DNA of 53,608 nucleotides, from contig NZ_SPUM01000087.1 in assembly GCF_004614195.1 (NCBI RefSeq), positions 1-53,608 of the forward strand, read 5' to 3'. Of this stretch, positions 1-7,637 are shown piece by piece; positions within the stretch are counted from its first letter, which is position 1; each line of letters starts with the position of its first letter. The translations under genes and the position numbers were made by a program. The notes beneath the pieces are model-generated. The model ran no database searches and was not told the DNA's origin. It saw only the letters and a list, made by a program, of their open reading frames with translations. The stretch comes from Massilia horti (GTDB lineage Bacteria; Pseudomonadota; Gammaproteobacteria; Burkholderiales; Burkholderiaceae_D).

Positions 1-2
1 GC

Positions 3-128
3 GCGCGCAATGTCGAATTCGGCGGCGTCGGCCACGTGGCGCTCGGCAGCCATCCGGGCGTGCTGGCCGAGGTGATGGGCGAGATCGGCGCGCTCGCCCG
101 CACCGGCGAGCCCGAGCCCGGGCCGTGA
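3..128 (+). CDS. C-terminal fragment of an alpha/beta-hydrolase (5' end missing)
   Basis: The frame is open from the window edge to TGA at 126-128, giving 41 residues. It contains GGVGHVALGSHPGVLAEVMG. A Gly-x-Gly-His followed by a small hydrophobic stretch and a terminal amphipathic helix is the usual setting of the catalytic histidine at the end of alpha/beta-hydrolase (lipase/esterase) domains. The nucleophile and acid residues lie outside the window, so the substrate cannot be stated. The gene is truncated by the sequence end, not visibly broken. The tail (TGEPEPGP) is probably disordered. Confidence 0.5.
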   Translation, partial: ARNVEFGGVGHVALGSHPGVLAEVMGEIGALARTGEPEPGP

Positions 129-162
129 TACAGTCGCGGTTTGCCGATTCCCGGGGGGCGCA

Positions 163-906
163 GTGGCCGCACGCATTCTCATCATCGACGACGATACTGA
201 CCAAGCCGCGCAGATGGAGGCGCTGCTGCGCAATGCCGGCCACGCGGTGTGCCGCGCACGCGACCTGACCGGCGCGCTGCAGGCGGCGCGCGAGCAGGCG
301 CCGGACCTGGTCGTGTGCGATCCCGTCCCCGTCGCTGGCCTGGCCGTGCCGCTGCGTGCGAGCGCGGCGCTGTCCGGCGTGCCGCTGCTGGCAGCTCCCG
401 GCCCCGGCAGCGCGTCCACCGCATTGCTGGCCGCAGGCTTTGACGGTTATATCGCCAAGCCGATCGAGCCTGACAGCTTTGTGGCCGAGATCGAGGCGTT
501 CCTGCCGCCGGCGCCAACGCTGCTGGTGGTCGATGACGACCGCTTCATGCTCGACCTGCTGGCCGACATGCTGGCGTCGACCGGTTGGCGTATCCTGCTC
601 GCGCAATCGGGCGACGAGGCGCTGGCCCGGCTGGCCGGCAACGACGTGCAGGTCATGCTGTCCGACCAGTGCATGCCGGGCATGAGCGGGGACGAGCTGG
701 CCGCGCATGTGCGACGCCAGTATCCGCACATTTGGCGCATCATCCTGTCCGCTCAGAAGGAGGAGGGGGCGATCGGGGCGGCATTGGCGAGCGGCGCGGC
801 CGACCAGTACCTGGCCAAGCCATGGAACGCCGCCGCGCTGCGCGCTGCGCTGCACTCGGCGTTCCGGCAACAGCGCCTGCGCTCAGGTTCCGGACCGGCT
901 GTTTAG
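163..906 (+). CDS. Tandem receiver-domain response regulator without output domain
   Basis: The 247-aa protein is built from two CheY-like receiver domains. REC1 (about 4-113) has the acidic cluster D9-D11, candidate phospho-acceptor D53 and conserved K99. REC2 (about 119-235) has D124-D126, phospho-acceptor D168 in the SDQCMPGMSG motif, switch S196 and K219. REC1 has alanines where the switch Thr/Ser is expected, so it may be degenerate. There is no DNA-binding, GGDEF or phosphatase domain, so it probably acts through protein contacts or as a phosphate relay/sink. No histidine kinase is adjacent. The start is GTG, preceded by a G-rich Shine-Dalgarno-like stretch (GGGGGG). It lies 34 bp after the hydrolase fragment, possibly in one transcript. 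Confidence 0.85.
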   Translation: MAARILIIDDDTDQAAQMEALLRNAGHAVCRARDLTGALQAAREQAPDLVVCDPVPVAGLAVPLRASAALSGVPLLAAPGPGSASTALLAAGFDGYIAKPIEPDSFVAEIEAFLPPAPTLLVVDDDRFMLDLLADMLASTGWRILLAQSGDEALARLAGNDVQVMLSDQCMPGMSGDELAAHVRRQYPHIWRIILSAQKEEGAIGAALASGAADQYLAKPWNAAALRAALHSAFRQQRLRSGSGPAV

Positions 907-1009
907 CGGCGCGATACGCTGCCAGCCGCGTTGGCGGGCCGCCCCTGCCGGTGTCGCCAAAGGAGTGTTGGTGTTATGCTTGAGGATGACCAGATAACCG
1001 CCGTCATCC

Positions 1010-1705
1010 ATGCTACAAAAAGCTCCCCGCCGAACCCGTGAACGCATCCTTGAACTGTCGCTCCGGCTGTTCAACGAATTCGGCGAGCCGAACATCACGA
1101 CGACCGTCATCGCGGAAGAGATGAACATCTCGCCCGGGAACCTGTACTACCACTTCCGCAACAAGGACGACATCGTCAATTCGCTGTTCGCCCAGTTCGA
1201 GGCGGAGATCGAACGCATGCTGACCGTGCCGGCCGGGCGCCGCTCGAACATGGAAGACGTGTGGCTGTACCTGCACCTGATGTTCGAGCTGATCTGGCGC
1301 TACCGCTTTTTCTACCGCGACCTGAACGACCTGCTGTCGCGTAACCGCAAGCTCGAACTGCACTTCAAGGCCATCCTCGCCCACAAGATCAAGGTCGCGC
1401 GCCAGCTGTGCGAGGACCTGCGCAGCGAGCAGTCGCTCGAGGCCACCGACCAGCAGATCGGCGCGATGGCCACCAACATGGTGGTGGTCGCGACCTATTG
1501 GCTGTCGTATGAATACGTGCGCAATCCGCGCCGCTACAGCGAGCAGCAGGCGATCGCCGATGCGCTGGCGCGCGGCTGCTACCAGGTGCTGTCGATGCTC
1601 GGTCCCTACCTGCGCGGCGACACCCGCGTGCTGTTCGAGAAGCTGTCCGGCGAGTTCCTGAAAAAGCTCTCCGACGAAGGGCGCGGCGCCCTCGAGTTCC
1701 TGTAA
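1010..1705 (+). CDS. TetR/AcrR-family transcriptional regulator
   Basis: The 231-aa protein has a classical TetR N-terminal three-helix domain. Residues 8-26 form helix 1 and 30-51 the helix-turn-helix (ITTTVIAEEMNISPGNLYYHF), ending in the family's LYYHF.NKD signature. The C-terminal ligand-binding and dimerisation part (about 60-231) is all-helical and gives no clue to the ligand. It ends 20 bp before a LOG-family gene on the same strand, so the two are probably co-transcribed. It may regulate that gene or itself; this is inferred from context. The ATG at 1010 starts directly before the basic leader (QKAPRRTRERIL) usual for the family. Confidence 0.9.
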   Translation: MLQKAPRRTRERILELSLRLFNEFGEPNITTTVIAEEMNISPGNLYYHFRNKDDIVNSLFAQFEAEIERMLTVPAGRRSNMEDVWLYLHLMFELIWRYRFFYRDLNDLLSRNRKLELHFKAILAHKIKVARQLCEDLRSEQSLEATDQQIGAMATNMVVVATYWLSYEYVRNPRRYSEQQAIADALARGCYQVLSMLGPYLRGDTRVLFEKLSGEFLKKLSDEGRGALEFL

Positions 1706-1725
1706 CGTCATTTTCCAAGGATTTC

Positions 1726-2298
1726 ATGAAATCGATCGCAGTCTATTGCGGCGCCTCGCTGGGCGCCAAACCCCTGTACGCAGAAGGCGCGCGCCTGCTG
1801 GCGCGTGCCCTGGTCGAACATAACATCGGTCTGGTCTACGGCGGCGGCAAGGTCGGCCTGATGGGCGTGATCGCGGACGAAGTCCTGCGCCTGGGCGGCG
1901 AGGCCACCGGCGTGATTCCGCGCGCGCTGCTCGAACGCGAGGTCGGGCACGAAGGCCTGACCCGGATGTTCGTGGTCAAGGATATGCACGAGCGTAAGGC
2001 GATGATGTCGGACCTGGCCGAAGGCTTCATCGCTATGCCGGGCGGGATGGGCACGCTCGAGGAGCTGTTCGAGATGGTGACCTGGTCGCAGCTGGGCATC
2101 CATGCCAAGCCGATTGGCCTGTTCAACGTGAACGGCTTTTACGAGGGCCTGGTGTCCTTCGTGGGCCACCTGCAAGAGGAAGGTTTCGTGCGGCCGCAGC
2201 ACGCGGCCATGCTGCATGTGGAGCGCGATCCCGACGTGCTGGTACGGCGCCTGGTCGATGCCGCGGTGCCGGTGCTCGATGCCGGCTTGAGGCCCTGA
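1726..2298 (+). CDS. LOG-family protein (cytokinin riboside 5'-monophosphate phosphoribohydrolase type, TIGR00730)
   Basis: The 190-aa Rossmann-like protein carries the LOG hallmarks: YGGGKVGLMG at 38-47, ERKAMM at 89-94, and the diagnostic PGGMGTLEE at 105-113. Family members hydrolyse nucleoside 5'-monophosphates to a free base plus ribose 5-phosphate. They are often mis-annotated as lysine decarboxylases. Length and motifs are complete, so it should be an active cytosolic enzyme. In bacteria that do not interact with plants the physiological nucleotide is unsettled. It follows the TetR gene by 20 bp (AAGGA ribosome site), suggesting a two-gene operon. Confidence 0.92.
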   Translation: MKSIAVYCGASLGAKPLYAEGARLLARALVEHNIGLVYGGGKVGLMGVIADEVLRLGGEATGVIPRALLEREVGHEGLTRMFVVKDMHERKAMMSDLAEGFIAMPGGMGTLEELFEMVTWSQLGIHAKPIGLFNVNGFYEGLVSFVGHLQEEGFVRPQHAAMLHVERDPDVLVRRLVDAAVPVLDAGLRP

Positions 2299-2449
2299 TC
2301 CCGACGTTGTCGCGCCAAAGCGACATTGTTAGCGCAACCGTGTCTGCTATTTCTCAACCTCATCCACATTCTCTTGTGCCAAGATAACAGGTCAGTACGC
2401 CCTCGCTGGGTGCAGATGAGGACCAGACGAATGGAAAGACGGACCTGTC

Positions 2450-2677
2450 ATGGATGTATCGACCATCCCCCTGCCGCCGGTGCGCACCGATGAGCGTCTG
2501 GTCGTGCGTGATCGGCAGACGGATGAGCCGCTGCCGAACGTGCGGTATGTAGCCCACTTGAACGATGGCCGCAGGTTCGATGGCGTCACCGACGAACATG
2601 GCTGCACGGCGCTGATCGTGAGCGACAAGGAGGAGCCGGTGTATTTCGTCTTCTTTCATGATGGCCAGTTGGACTGA
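2450..2677 (+). CDS. Small hypothetical protein with a transthyretin-like/carboxypeptidase-regulatory-like fold signature
   Basis: The 75-aa protein has no signal peptide. The pattern VVRDRQTDEPLPNVRY, then DGRRFDGVTDEHG and a terminal hydrophobic strand (VYFVFFHDG), resembles a small beta-sandwich domain. Similar stretches occur at the C-termini of type VI secretion spike proteins and of phage-related or cell-surface proteins; here the domain stands alone. ATG at 2450 follows a weak purine-rich site (GGAAAGACGGA). No secretion genes are nearby. Function is unknown. Confidence 0.6.
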   Translation: MDVSTIPLPPVRTDERLVVRDRQTDEPLPNVRYVAHLNDGRRFDGVTDEHGCTALIVSDKEEPVYFVFFHDGQLD

Positions 2678-2709
2678 GCGCACCCCGCCGGCTACTTCAG
2701 TCTGGGCGC

Positions 2710-2741
2710 AAAAAAACGGGCCTGAGCATGCGCCCGGCCCG
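2710..2741 (-). terminator. Rho-independent terminator of the phasin-hemerythrin-KGG operon
   Basis: Read on the minus strand, CGGGCC and GGCCCG form a stem around a 13-nt loop, followed at once by seven T. It lies about 70 bp after the KGG gene stop, as expected for the end of that operon. Confidence 0.75.
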
Positions 2742-2812
2742 CGCTGAACTGGTAGAAGGTTTTGCTTATTGGGTGACAGGGGAAAATGCCGGATGATGGC
2801 GCCAGCACGGCC

Positions 2813-3163
2813 TTATTCTTCCTTGCCGCCCTGGCGGCTGCCCTTGGCCGCCGCTGCAGCCGCTGCTGCGGCCCGGTGAGCCGACTGCCGGCTCTCGCCG
2901 CCTTTGCGGCCGATGTCGGCCATGTGTGCACGGTTGCGGCTGACTGCCTCGCCGCCTTTTTGTCCCGCACGGCGTGCTTCTTCCGAATCGAATTCGTGTG
3001 CCGTTCCTTTTTGGTGTGCAGCCTGGCCGCCCTTGCTGGCGATCTCGCGCTGCTGGTTCTGGTCCATCGCAGCGAAGCCGCGCTTGGCCGGAGTCTTTTG
3101 TGCGGGGCCGCCCGGACCGGCCGCGCCGGCCGCGCCTTTGCCGCTTTCCTTACCTGTCGCCAT
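2813..3163 (-). CDS. KGG-repeat general stress protein
   Basis: The 116-aa small, charged, Gly/Ala-rich protein contains several stress-induced KGG motifs (ASKGGQAA, GQKGGEAV, GRKGGESR), each in a helical A/R-rich repeat. The family (E. coli YciG, Bacillus GsiB-like) is induced by general stress and starvation and is thought to be hydrophilic and protective. The frame is open 18 codons further upstream, but ATG at 3163 has a perfect AAGGAG six bases before it and begins the typical MATGKESGKG leader. It is third in line after phasin and hemerythrin genes on the same strand, with a terminator behind it. Confidence 0.87.
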   Translation of the reverse strand: MATGKESGKGAAGAAGPGGPAQKTPAKRGFAAMDQNQQREIASKGGQAAHQKGTAHEFDSEEARRAGQKGGEAVSRNRAHMADIGRKGGESRQSAHRAAAAAAAAAKGSRQGGKEE

Positions 3164-3265
3164 ATCGATCTCCTTGTGTGCCCATGGTGTCAAAGTTGGA
3201 CGCTGCGAGCGCAGCACTAATGCGCTCGTGGGTTAGAGAGGCCGCCATTTCAATAGTTCCGCCGC

Positions 3266-3811
3266 CTAGTTGGGCGGGCGCGGCGAGCGCCGCGAGCCGC
3301 CGTGCGGTTCGAACGTCTCGATCGAGGCGGGCGAGGACAGGTCTTCCTCCAGCTGCTCGCGGCGCGCCGTGAGCAGCAACGCGAGGGCCGCCAGGTCGAT
3401 GCCCGCGGCACGTGCCGCCGCGAACATCTCGCCTTCCTCCTTGTCGATGTGGTGGGCGATTTCCTCGCCCAGCACAACCACGGTGGCGTCGAAGTGATCG
3501 TCGCCCGGGTACATCACTTCGAGCTGGCTGATCAGCTCGCGCGCGCCCGCATGCTCGACGTCGGCCTCGTCCATCATGTCGGCATCCAATTGCGCCGCGC
3601 GCAGCGCCGGATAAAAGATTTCTTCTTCCAGCATCGTGTGCAGCGTCAGCTCGTAACAGATTTCATCCACCAGCTCAGCCTTGCGTTCGTCCTCGTCCTC
3701 GATGGCGCGCAGTTCCTCGAATTGGCGCAACAGGGCGCGCACCTTCTCGTGTTCGGTCCGCAGCAGCTCGAGCGCGTCCATGGCGCTACGGCGCCGTTCG
3801 GGTCTGACCAT
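3266..3811 (-). CDS. Hemerythrin HHE-domain protein
   Basis: The 181-aa protein is a four-helix bundle with di-iron ligand candidates H21, H58 and E62 (HTMLE), H87, H121 and E125 (HIDKE), matching the HHE cation-binding pattern. Such proteins bind O2 or NO, or store/sense iron. The last 35 residues are proline- and arginine-rich and probably disordered. AGGGGG precedes the first ATG (3811), supporting that start; a second ATG lies 10 codons in. It starts 12 bp after the phasin stop, so the two are almost certainly co-transcribed. A stress-related oxygen or iron role is inferred from the KGG neighbour. Confidence 0.87.
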   Translation of the reverse strand: MVRPERRRSAMDALELLRTEHEKVRALLRQFEELRAIEDEDERKAELVDEICYELTLHTMLEEEIFYPALRAAQLDADMMDEADVEHAGARELISQLEVMYPGDDHFDATVVVLGEEIAHHIDKEEGEMFAAARAAGIDLAALALLLTARREQLEEDLSSPASIETFEPHGGSRRSPRPPN

Positions 3812-3823
3812 CGGCGCCCCCTG

Positions 3824-4258
3824 TCAACCGGCGTTGCGCGCGGCGCTGCCGGCGGCGTTTTCGGCCGCGGTGGCCGAGGCGGAGGCGCTGCGCACCATCT
3901 GGTCGGCCATGGCGCTGGCGCTGCGGCTCGCTTCCGAAATGCTGGTCTCGGCACTCCTGGTCAAGTCCACCTGCGCGCCCGCCAGCACGCCCATGAGCTG
4001 CTGCTGGTAGGTGCGCAGGTGTTCGGTCGCCGGCTGCAGCCCGTTCATCGCCGTCGAGGTCATCTGGAACGGGTCGGAGCACTGCATCATCGAGCGCCCC
4101 ATGTTCATCGAGTCTTCGATCATCTGCTGGGCCAGGTGCATGTTCAGTTCGCTCAACTTGCGCATCGAGTCGTAAGTTTTTTGCGTCAGCTCGGACAGGA
4201 AATTGACCTGTGATTCGAGGTGCCCCCTCAGGGCAGGGTTGTTCGGGTAGGCTTGCAT
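3824..4258 (-). CDS. Phasin-family protein
   Basis: The 144-aa, almost entirely helical protein has the phasin pattern. It comprises an amphipathic helix with F/L/M-rich face (NFLSELTQKTYDSMRKLSEL), a central helix around QQQLMGVLAGAQVDLTRS, and an Ala/Ser-rich tail. Phasins coat polyhydroxyalkanoate granules and control their size; some act as chaperones or stress proteins. The open frame extends 77 codons upstream, but ATG at 4258 follows AGAGGA and starts the recognisable domain, so the extension is rejected. It is the first gene of a likely operon with hemerythrin and KGG genes and is divergent from purU across 242 bp. No PHA synthase is in the window. Confidence 0.75.
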   Translation of the reverse strand: MQAYPNNPALRGHLESQVNFLSELTQKTYDSMRKLSELNMHLAQQMIEDSMNMGRSMMQCSDPFQMTSTAMNGLQPATEHLRTYQQQLMGVLAGAQVDLTRSAETSISEASRSASAMADQMVRSASASATAAENAAGSAARNAG

Positions 4259-4500
4259 GTTTTCCTCTAGGTAAAATTCATTGGACACCCCTTTCTGCGG
4301 CCTGCGCTCGCGAAAGAGCTTGCGATAGGACGTTGTTTGATGCCCCAAGTTCGCCGAATTTGCGGGGTACGCAGGTTCAGTCAAGTGGCAGGGGCGCCGC
4401 CTGGCGGGCGGGCCAGCCGGTGACCCGTTGGTATGAATGGATGATTTCGCCATCCCGTGCGACAATAGCCGGCTAGCCCGACCAACCACCTGAGTGATCC

Positions 4501-5370
4501 ATGACGTATCCGGAGTACATCCTGACCCTGTCGTGCCTGGACCGGCGCGGTATCGTCCATCGCGTGTCCGGCTTTTTGGCCGAACACGGCTGCAACATCA
4601 TCGATTCGGCGCAGTTCGGCGACAGCGAAACCGGCATGTTCTTCATGCGGGTGCATTTCGCGCTCGAACACGAGGCGATCGGCGACGCTGTGTTGCGCGC
4701 CGGTTTTGCCGCACTGTGCCGCGAGGCGGGGATGCAGGGCCAGCTGCACGACGCGCATAAAAAGCCGCGCGTGCTGATCATGGTCTCGAAGATCGGCCAC
4801 TGCCTGAACGACCTGCTGTTTCGGTACAAGAGTGGCCTGCTGCCGGTCGAGATACCGGCGATCGTGTCGAACCACATGGATTTCTACCAGCTCGCGGCAA
4901 GCTACAACATTCCGTTCCACCACCTGCCGCTGGCCAGCGGCGCAAGCGAAGAAGCCAAGCTGGCCCAGGAGGCGCGCTTGCTGGAGCTGCTCGACACCCA
5001 CCAGGTCGACCTGGTGGTGCTGGCGCGCTACATGCAAATCCTGTCGCCACAGCTGTGCGAAGCGCTCAAGGGCAGGGCGATCAACATCCACCACTCGTTC
5101 CTGCCCAGCTTCAAGGGTGCGCGTCCCTACGCACAGGCGCACCGGCGCGGCGTCAAGCTGATCGGCGCCACCGCGCACTTCGTGACCGGCGACCTGGACG
5201 AAGGGCCGATCATCGAACAGGACGTCGAACGGGTCGACCACGCGATGGAGGTCGAGGAACTGACCGCCATCGGGCGCGACGTCGAGTGCGTGGTGCTGGC
5301 GCGCGCGGTCAAGTGGTTCGTCGAGCACCGCATCCTGCAAAACGGCGACAAGACCGTCGTCTTCAAGTAA
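4501..5370 (+). CDS. purU: Formyltetrahydrofolate deformylase PurU
   Basis: The 289-aa protein hydrolyses 10-formyl-THF to formate and THF, balancing one-carbon pools and feeding formate to PurT. It has an N-terminal ACT domain (about 5-80) and a formyltransferase domain (about 88-275). The hydrolase triad expected for the GART fold is present: N195 and H197 in NIHHSFLPS, and D233 in GDLDEGPII. Length is typical. ATG at 4501 has only a weak GAGTGA site. It is followed at 18-bp spacing by yaeQ and then, again at 18 bp, by a copper chaperone gene, suggesting one operon without an obvious metabolic link. Confidence 0.95.
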   Translation: MTYPEYILTLSCLDRRGIVHRVSGFLAEHGCNIIDSAQFGDSETGMFFMRVHFALEHEAIGDAVLRAGFAALCREAGMQGQLHDAHKKPRVLIMVSKIGHCLNDLLFRYKSGLLPVEIPAIVSNHMDFYQLAASYNIPFHHLPLASGASEEAKLAQEARLLELLDTHQVDLVVLARYMQILSPQLCEALKGRAINIHHSFLPSFKGARPYAQAHRRGVKLIGATAHFVTGDLDEGPIIEQDVERVDHAMEVEELTAIGRDVECVVLARAVKWFVEHRILQNGDKTVVFK

Positions 5371-5388
5371 CCAAGGAAAGCAGCATCA

Positions 5389-5931
5389 ATGGCCCTCAAG
5401 GCAACCATCTACAAGGCAGACCTGCAGATCGCGGACATGGACCGCAACTACTACCAGGAACACGCGCTGACGATCGCGCGCCATCCGTCGGAAACCGACG
5501 AGCGCGTGATGATCCGCGTGCTCGCGTTCGCATTGCACGCCGACCCGGCGCTGACCTACACCAAGGACCTGTTCGACGTCGACGAGCCGGCCCTGTGGCA
5601 GAAGGACCTGACCGGCGCGATCCAAACCTGGATCGAGGTCGGCCAGCCGGACGACAAGCGCCTCATGAAAGCCTGCGGGCGCTCCGAACATGTGTTCGTG
5701 TACAGCTACAGCGCCACCAGCCACATCTGGTTCAAGCAGCTCGCCGGCAAGGTCGATCGCGCGAAAAACCTGACCATCGTGAACATCCCGTCCGAAGCAA
5801 GCCAGCAGCTGGAGAAGATGGCCAAGCGCACAATGCAGCTACAATGCACAATCCAGGACGGCCAGGTATGGCTGACCGACGGCACGGAAACGGTATTAAT
5901 CGAACGCGAAATCCTCAAGGGCGGCAAGTAG
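5389..5931 (+). CDS. yaeQ: YaeQ family protein
   Basis: The 180-aa protein matches the full YaeQ family. It begins MALKATIYKADLQIADMDRN and has the DERVMIRVLAFAL, LWQKDLTGAIQTWIEVGQPD and RSEHVFVYSY blocks. YaeQ proteins have a PD-(D/E)XK nuclease-like fold. In enterobacteria, extra copies suppress the hemolysin defect of rfaH mutants, but the biochemical role is unknown. The Asp/Glu residues of the E.GQPD segment (about 83-88) are where the nuclease-like acidic site would lie. It is probably cytosolic and co-transcribed with purU (AAGGAA ribosome site). Confidence 0.93.
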   Translation: MALKATIYKADLQIADMDRNYYQEHALTIARHPSETDERVMIRVLAFALHADPALTYTKDLFDVDEPALWQKDLTGAIQTWIEVGQPDDKRLMKACGRSEHVFVYSYSATSHIWFKQLAGKVDRAKNLTIVNIPSEASQQLEKMAKRTMQLQCTIQDGQVWLTDGTETVLIEREILKGGK

Positions 5932-5949
5932 GAGGCTATAATCAAAAAC

Positions 5950-6402
5950 ATGAAACCGACGAAGATTGTTGCGCTGGCTGCGGCCGCGCTGTTTTCAAGC
6001 GCCGCACTGGCCCAGGTTGTGGTGACCGACCCCTGGGTGCGCGCGACGGTGCCGGCCCAAAAGGTCTCGGGTGCCTTCATGCAGTTGCGCTCGCCTACCG
6101 ACGCGCGCGTGGTGGGCGTGCGCTCGCCGGTGGCGGGCAACGCCGAGCTGCACAAGATGGAGATGCAGGGGCAGTCGATGAAGATGCGCGCCGTGGACGC
6201 GATCGACCTGCCTGCCGGGCAGACCGTGACCCTGGGACCGGGCGGCTACCACGTGATGCTGTTCGACCTGAAGCAGCAGCTCAAGGAAGGCGAGACGGTA
6301 CCGCTCACGCTGGTGGTGGAAGACCGCCAGCACAAGCGGCAGGAGGTGCAAGTCGAGGCGCCGGTCAAGCCGCTGGGATACGTTGCGCCGGGGGGGCGCT
6401 AG
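5950..6402 (+). CDS. Periplasmic copper chaperone PCu(A)C
   Basis: The 150-aa protein has a Sec signal peptide (about 1-21, cleavage after ALA). The copper site is complete and exactly spaced: H68-X10-M79-X21-H101-X-M103. PCu(A)C proteins carry Cu(I) in the periplasm and metallate the CuA site of cytochrome oxidase, often with Sco/SenC; no Sco gene is adjacent. A GGAGG site lies about 12 bp before the ATG. It is last in the purU-yaeQ-copper chaperone row, and a REP-like repeat begins 11 bp after its stop. A role in respiratory oxidase assembly fits the c-type cytochromes elsewhere in the window. Confidence 0.92.
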   Translation: MKPTKIVALAAAALFSSAALAQVVVTDPWVRATVPAQKVSGAFMQLRSPTDARVVGVRSPVAGNAELHKMEMQGQSMKMRAVDAIDLPAGQTVTLGPGGYHVMLFDLKQQLKEGETVPLTLVVEDRQHKRQEVQVEAPVKPLGYVAPGGR

Positions 6403-6412
6403 TAGTACTGAA

Positions 6413-6596
6413 CCGTAGGGTGTGCAGCTTTGCTGCGCACGCGGATTGCGAGCACCGCCAACGGTTCAGCCGACAGGCTCCCGAGACGTGATCGCCGAGC
6501 GCATGCGCACACGGTTCGCGAGCGCCGCGTAACGAAGCTGCAACCGCAGGTCAGCACGCGGTGACCGCGTGCGCAGCAAAGCTGCACACCCTACGG
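6413..6596. repeat. GTAG-headed inverted-repeat (BIME-like) element, long form
   Basis: Two perfect 32-bp inverted arms (6413..6444 and 6565..6596) begin ccGTAGGGTGTGCAGC and enclose 120 bp. The reverse complement of the inner part next to the second arm (seen directly at 47041..47105) matches the window's central element (26776..26840) at 54 of 65 positions. It is therefore a member of the same family with a variant arm. It sits between the ends of two convergent genes. Confidence 0.85.
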
Positions 6597-6623
6597 TGTA
6601 CGCTGGCGCCTGCGTTTTTCCTT

Positions 6624-7394
6624 TTACCGCGGCGCGTCGCCGAGCCGCTTCACATCCCCCGACCCCGCCACCGACCTGCTCAGCGCCGGATCGCCGTAGT
6701 ACTTGATGTCGCCCGATCCGGCGATTTTCACCGCCAGCGTCTTGGTCGCCCACGCCGTGGTGTCGCCCGAACCGGCTACCTTGACGCTGACGTCTTCCGC
6801 CTTCACCCGGCCCACGTCCACATTGCCCGATCCGGCAATCTTCACCGACACTTGCCGTGCGTTGCCGCTGCCGGTCACTAGCGCGCCGCTGCCACCCAGG
6901 TTGATCACCAGCGCGTCAGTGTCCACGCCCTTGACACTGATGTTGCCCGAGCCGCCGATGTGAAGGTCCAACTTGGGCGCGCGCAGCGCGTCCGCACTGA
7001 CCGAGCCCGAACCGGCCACGTTGAGACGGTCGATCGTGCGCGCCTGCACCACGATCCTGAGCGTGCGCGTGTTCAGGTTCAGGTTGCGCCGCGACGGGCG
7101 GATCTTCAGCATGCCGTCCTCGACCACCGTTTCCACCAGCGGCTGCAGGTTGTCGTCGGTCTCGACGGTCACGCTTTCCGAATTCCCGATGCGCAGCTCG
7201 ACATTGCCCGGCACGTCCAGCGACAGGCCCTGGAAGTGGCCGACCTCGCGCGCTTGCGTGATCACGCGGCCGCTGCCCTGGACTTTTTCGCCCCAAAACG
7301 AGAACGCCAGCGCTTGCGGCACCGGCGCGGCGAGGGCGACGGCGCAGGCGGCCAGCAGCAGGCTGCGGCGTCGTTGGGTGAAAGTATTGTTCAT
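6624..7394 (-). CDS. Secreted GIN (DUF2807) domain protein
   Basis: The 256-aa protein has an N-terminal signal sequence (RRRSLLLAACAVALAAPVPQALA). This is followed by the head GIN domain: an HFQGLSLDVPGNVELRIG strand pair and then seven short repeats of the form (V/I)AGSG(N/D/S)(V/I/T), typical of a right-handed beta-solenoid. Members are periplasmic or surface proteins of unknown role. The frame extends 28 codons upstream, but ATG at 7394 has AGGGGAG before it and begins the signal peptide. It is divergent from a YdcZ-like gene. Confidence 0.87.
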   Translation of the reverse strand: MNNTFTQRRRSLLLAACAVALAAPVPQALAFSFWGEKVQGSGRVITQAREVGHFQGLSLDVPGNVELRIGNSESVTVETDDNLQPLVETVVEDGMLKIRPSRRNLNLNTRTLRIVVQARTIDRLNVAGSGSVSADALRAPKLDLHIGGSGNISVKGVDTDALVINLGGSGALVTGSGNARQVSVKIAGSGNVDVGRVKAEDVSVKVAGSGDTTAWATKTLAVKIAGSGDIKYYGDPALSRSVAGSGDVKRLGDAPR

Positions 7395-7637
7395 GTTGTT
7401 CTCCCCTGTACGAAATGAATGGATCAGCAAGTGCTGGTAGCAACATCTTAGCCAAAGCGATCCCGGCAGTGCCGCCAAATTGCGACAAATTGCAGCAATG
7501 GCGCGCCAGGATGCGCATTGGCGGGGTTGTTTGGTGCTGCCTGTTTCATTTGCCTTCCTGCATCATTGTGCTGCTTGTACTACAATCCTCCACTTTTTTT
7601 GGGTGAAAGCTCGGTTCTGCCGAGCCAAGAAAGTGCA

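Noticed and set aside
3824..4489. 221-residue version of the phasin gene starting at 4489
   Set aside because: The extra 77 residues are low-complexity intergenic translation; a good ribosome site precedes the internal ATG at 4258.
6413..6596. CRISPR array
   Set aside because: The repeats are inverted pairs scattered over 20 kb, not regularly spaced direct repeats, and no cas genes are present.
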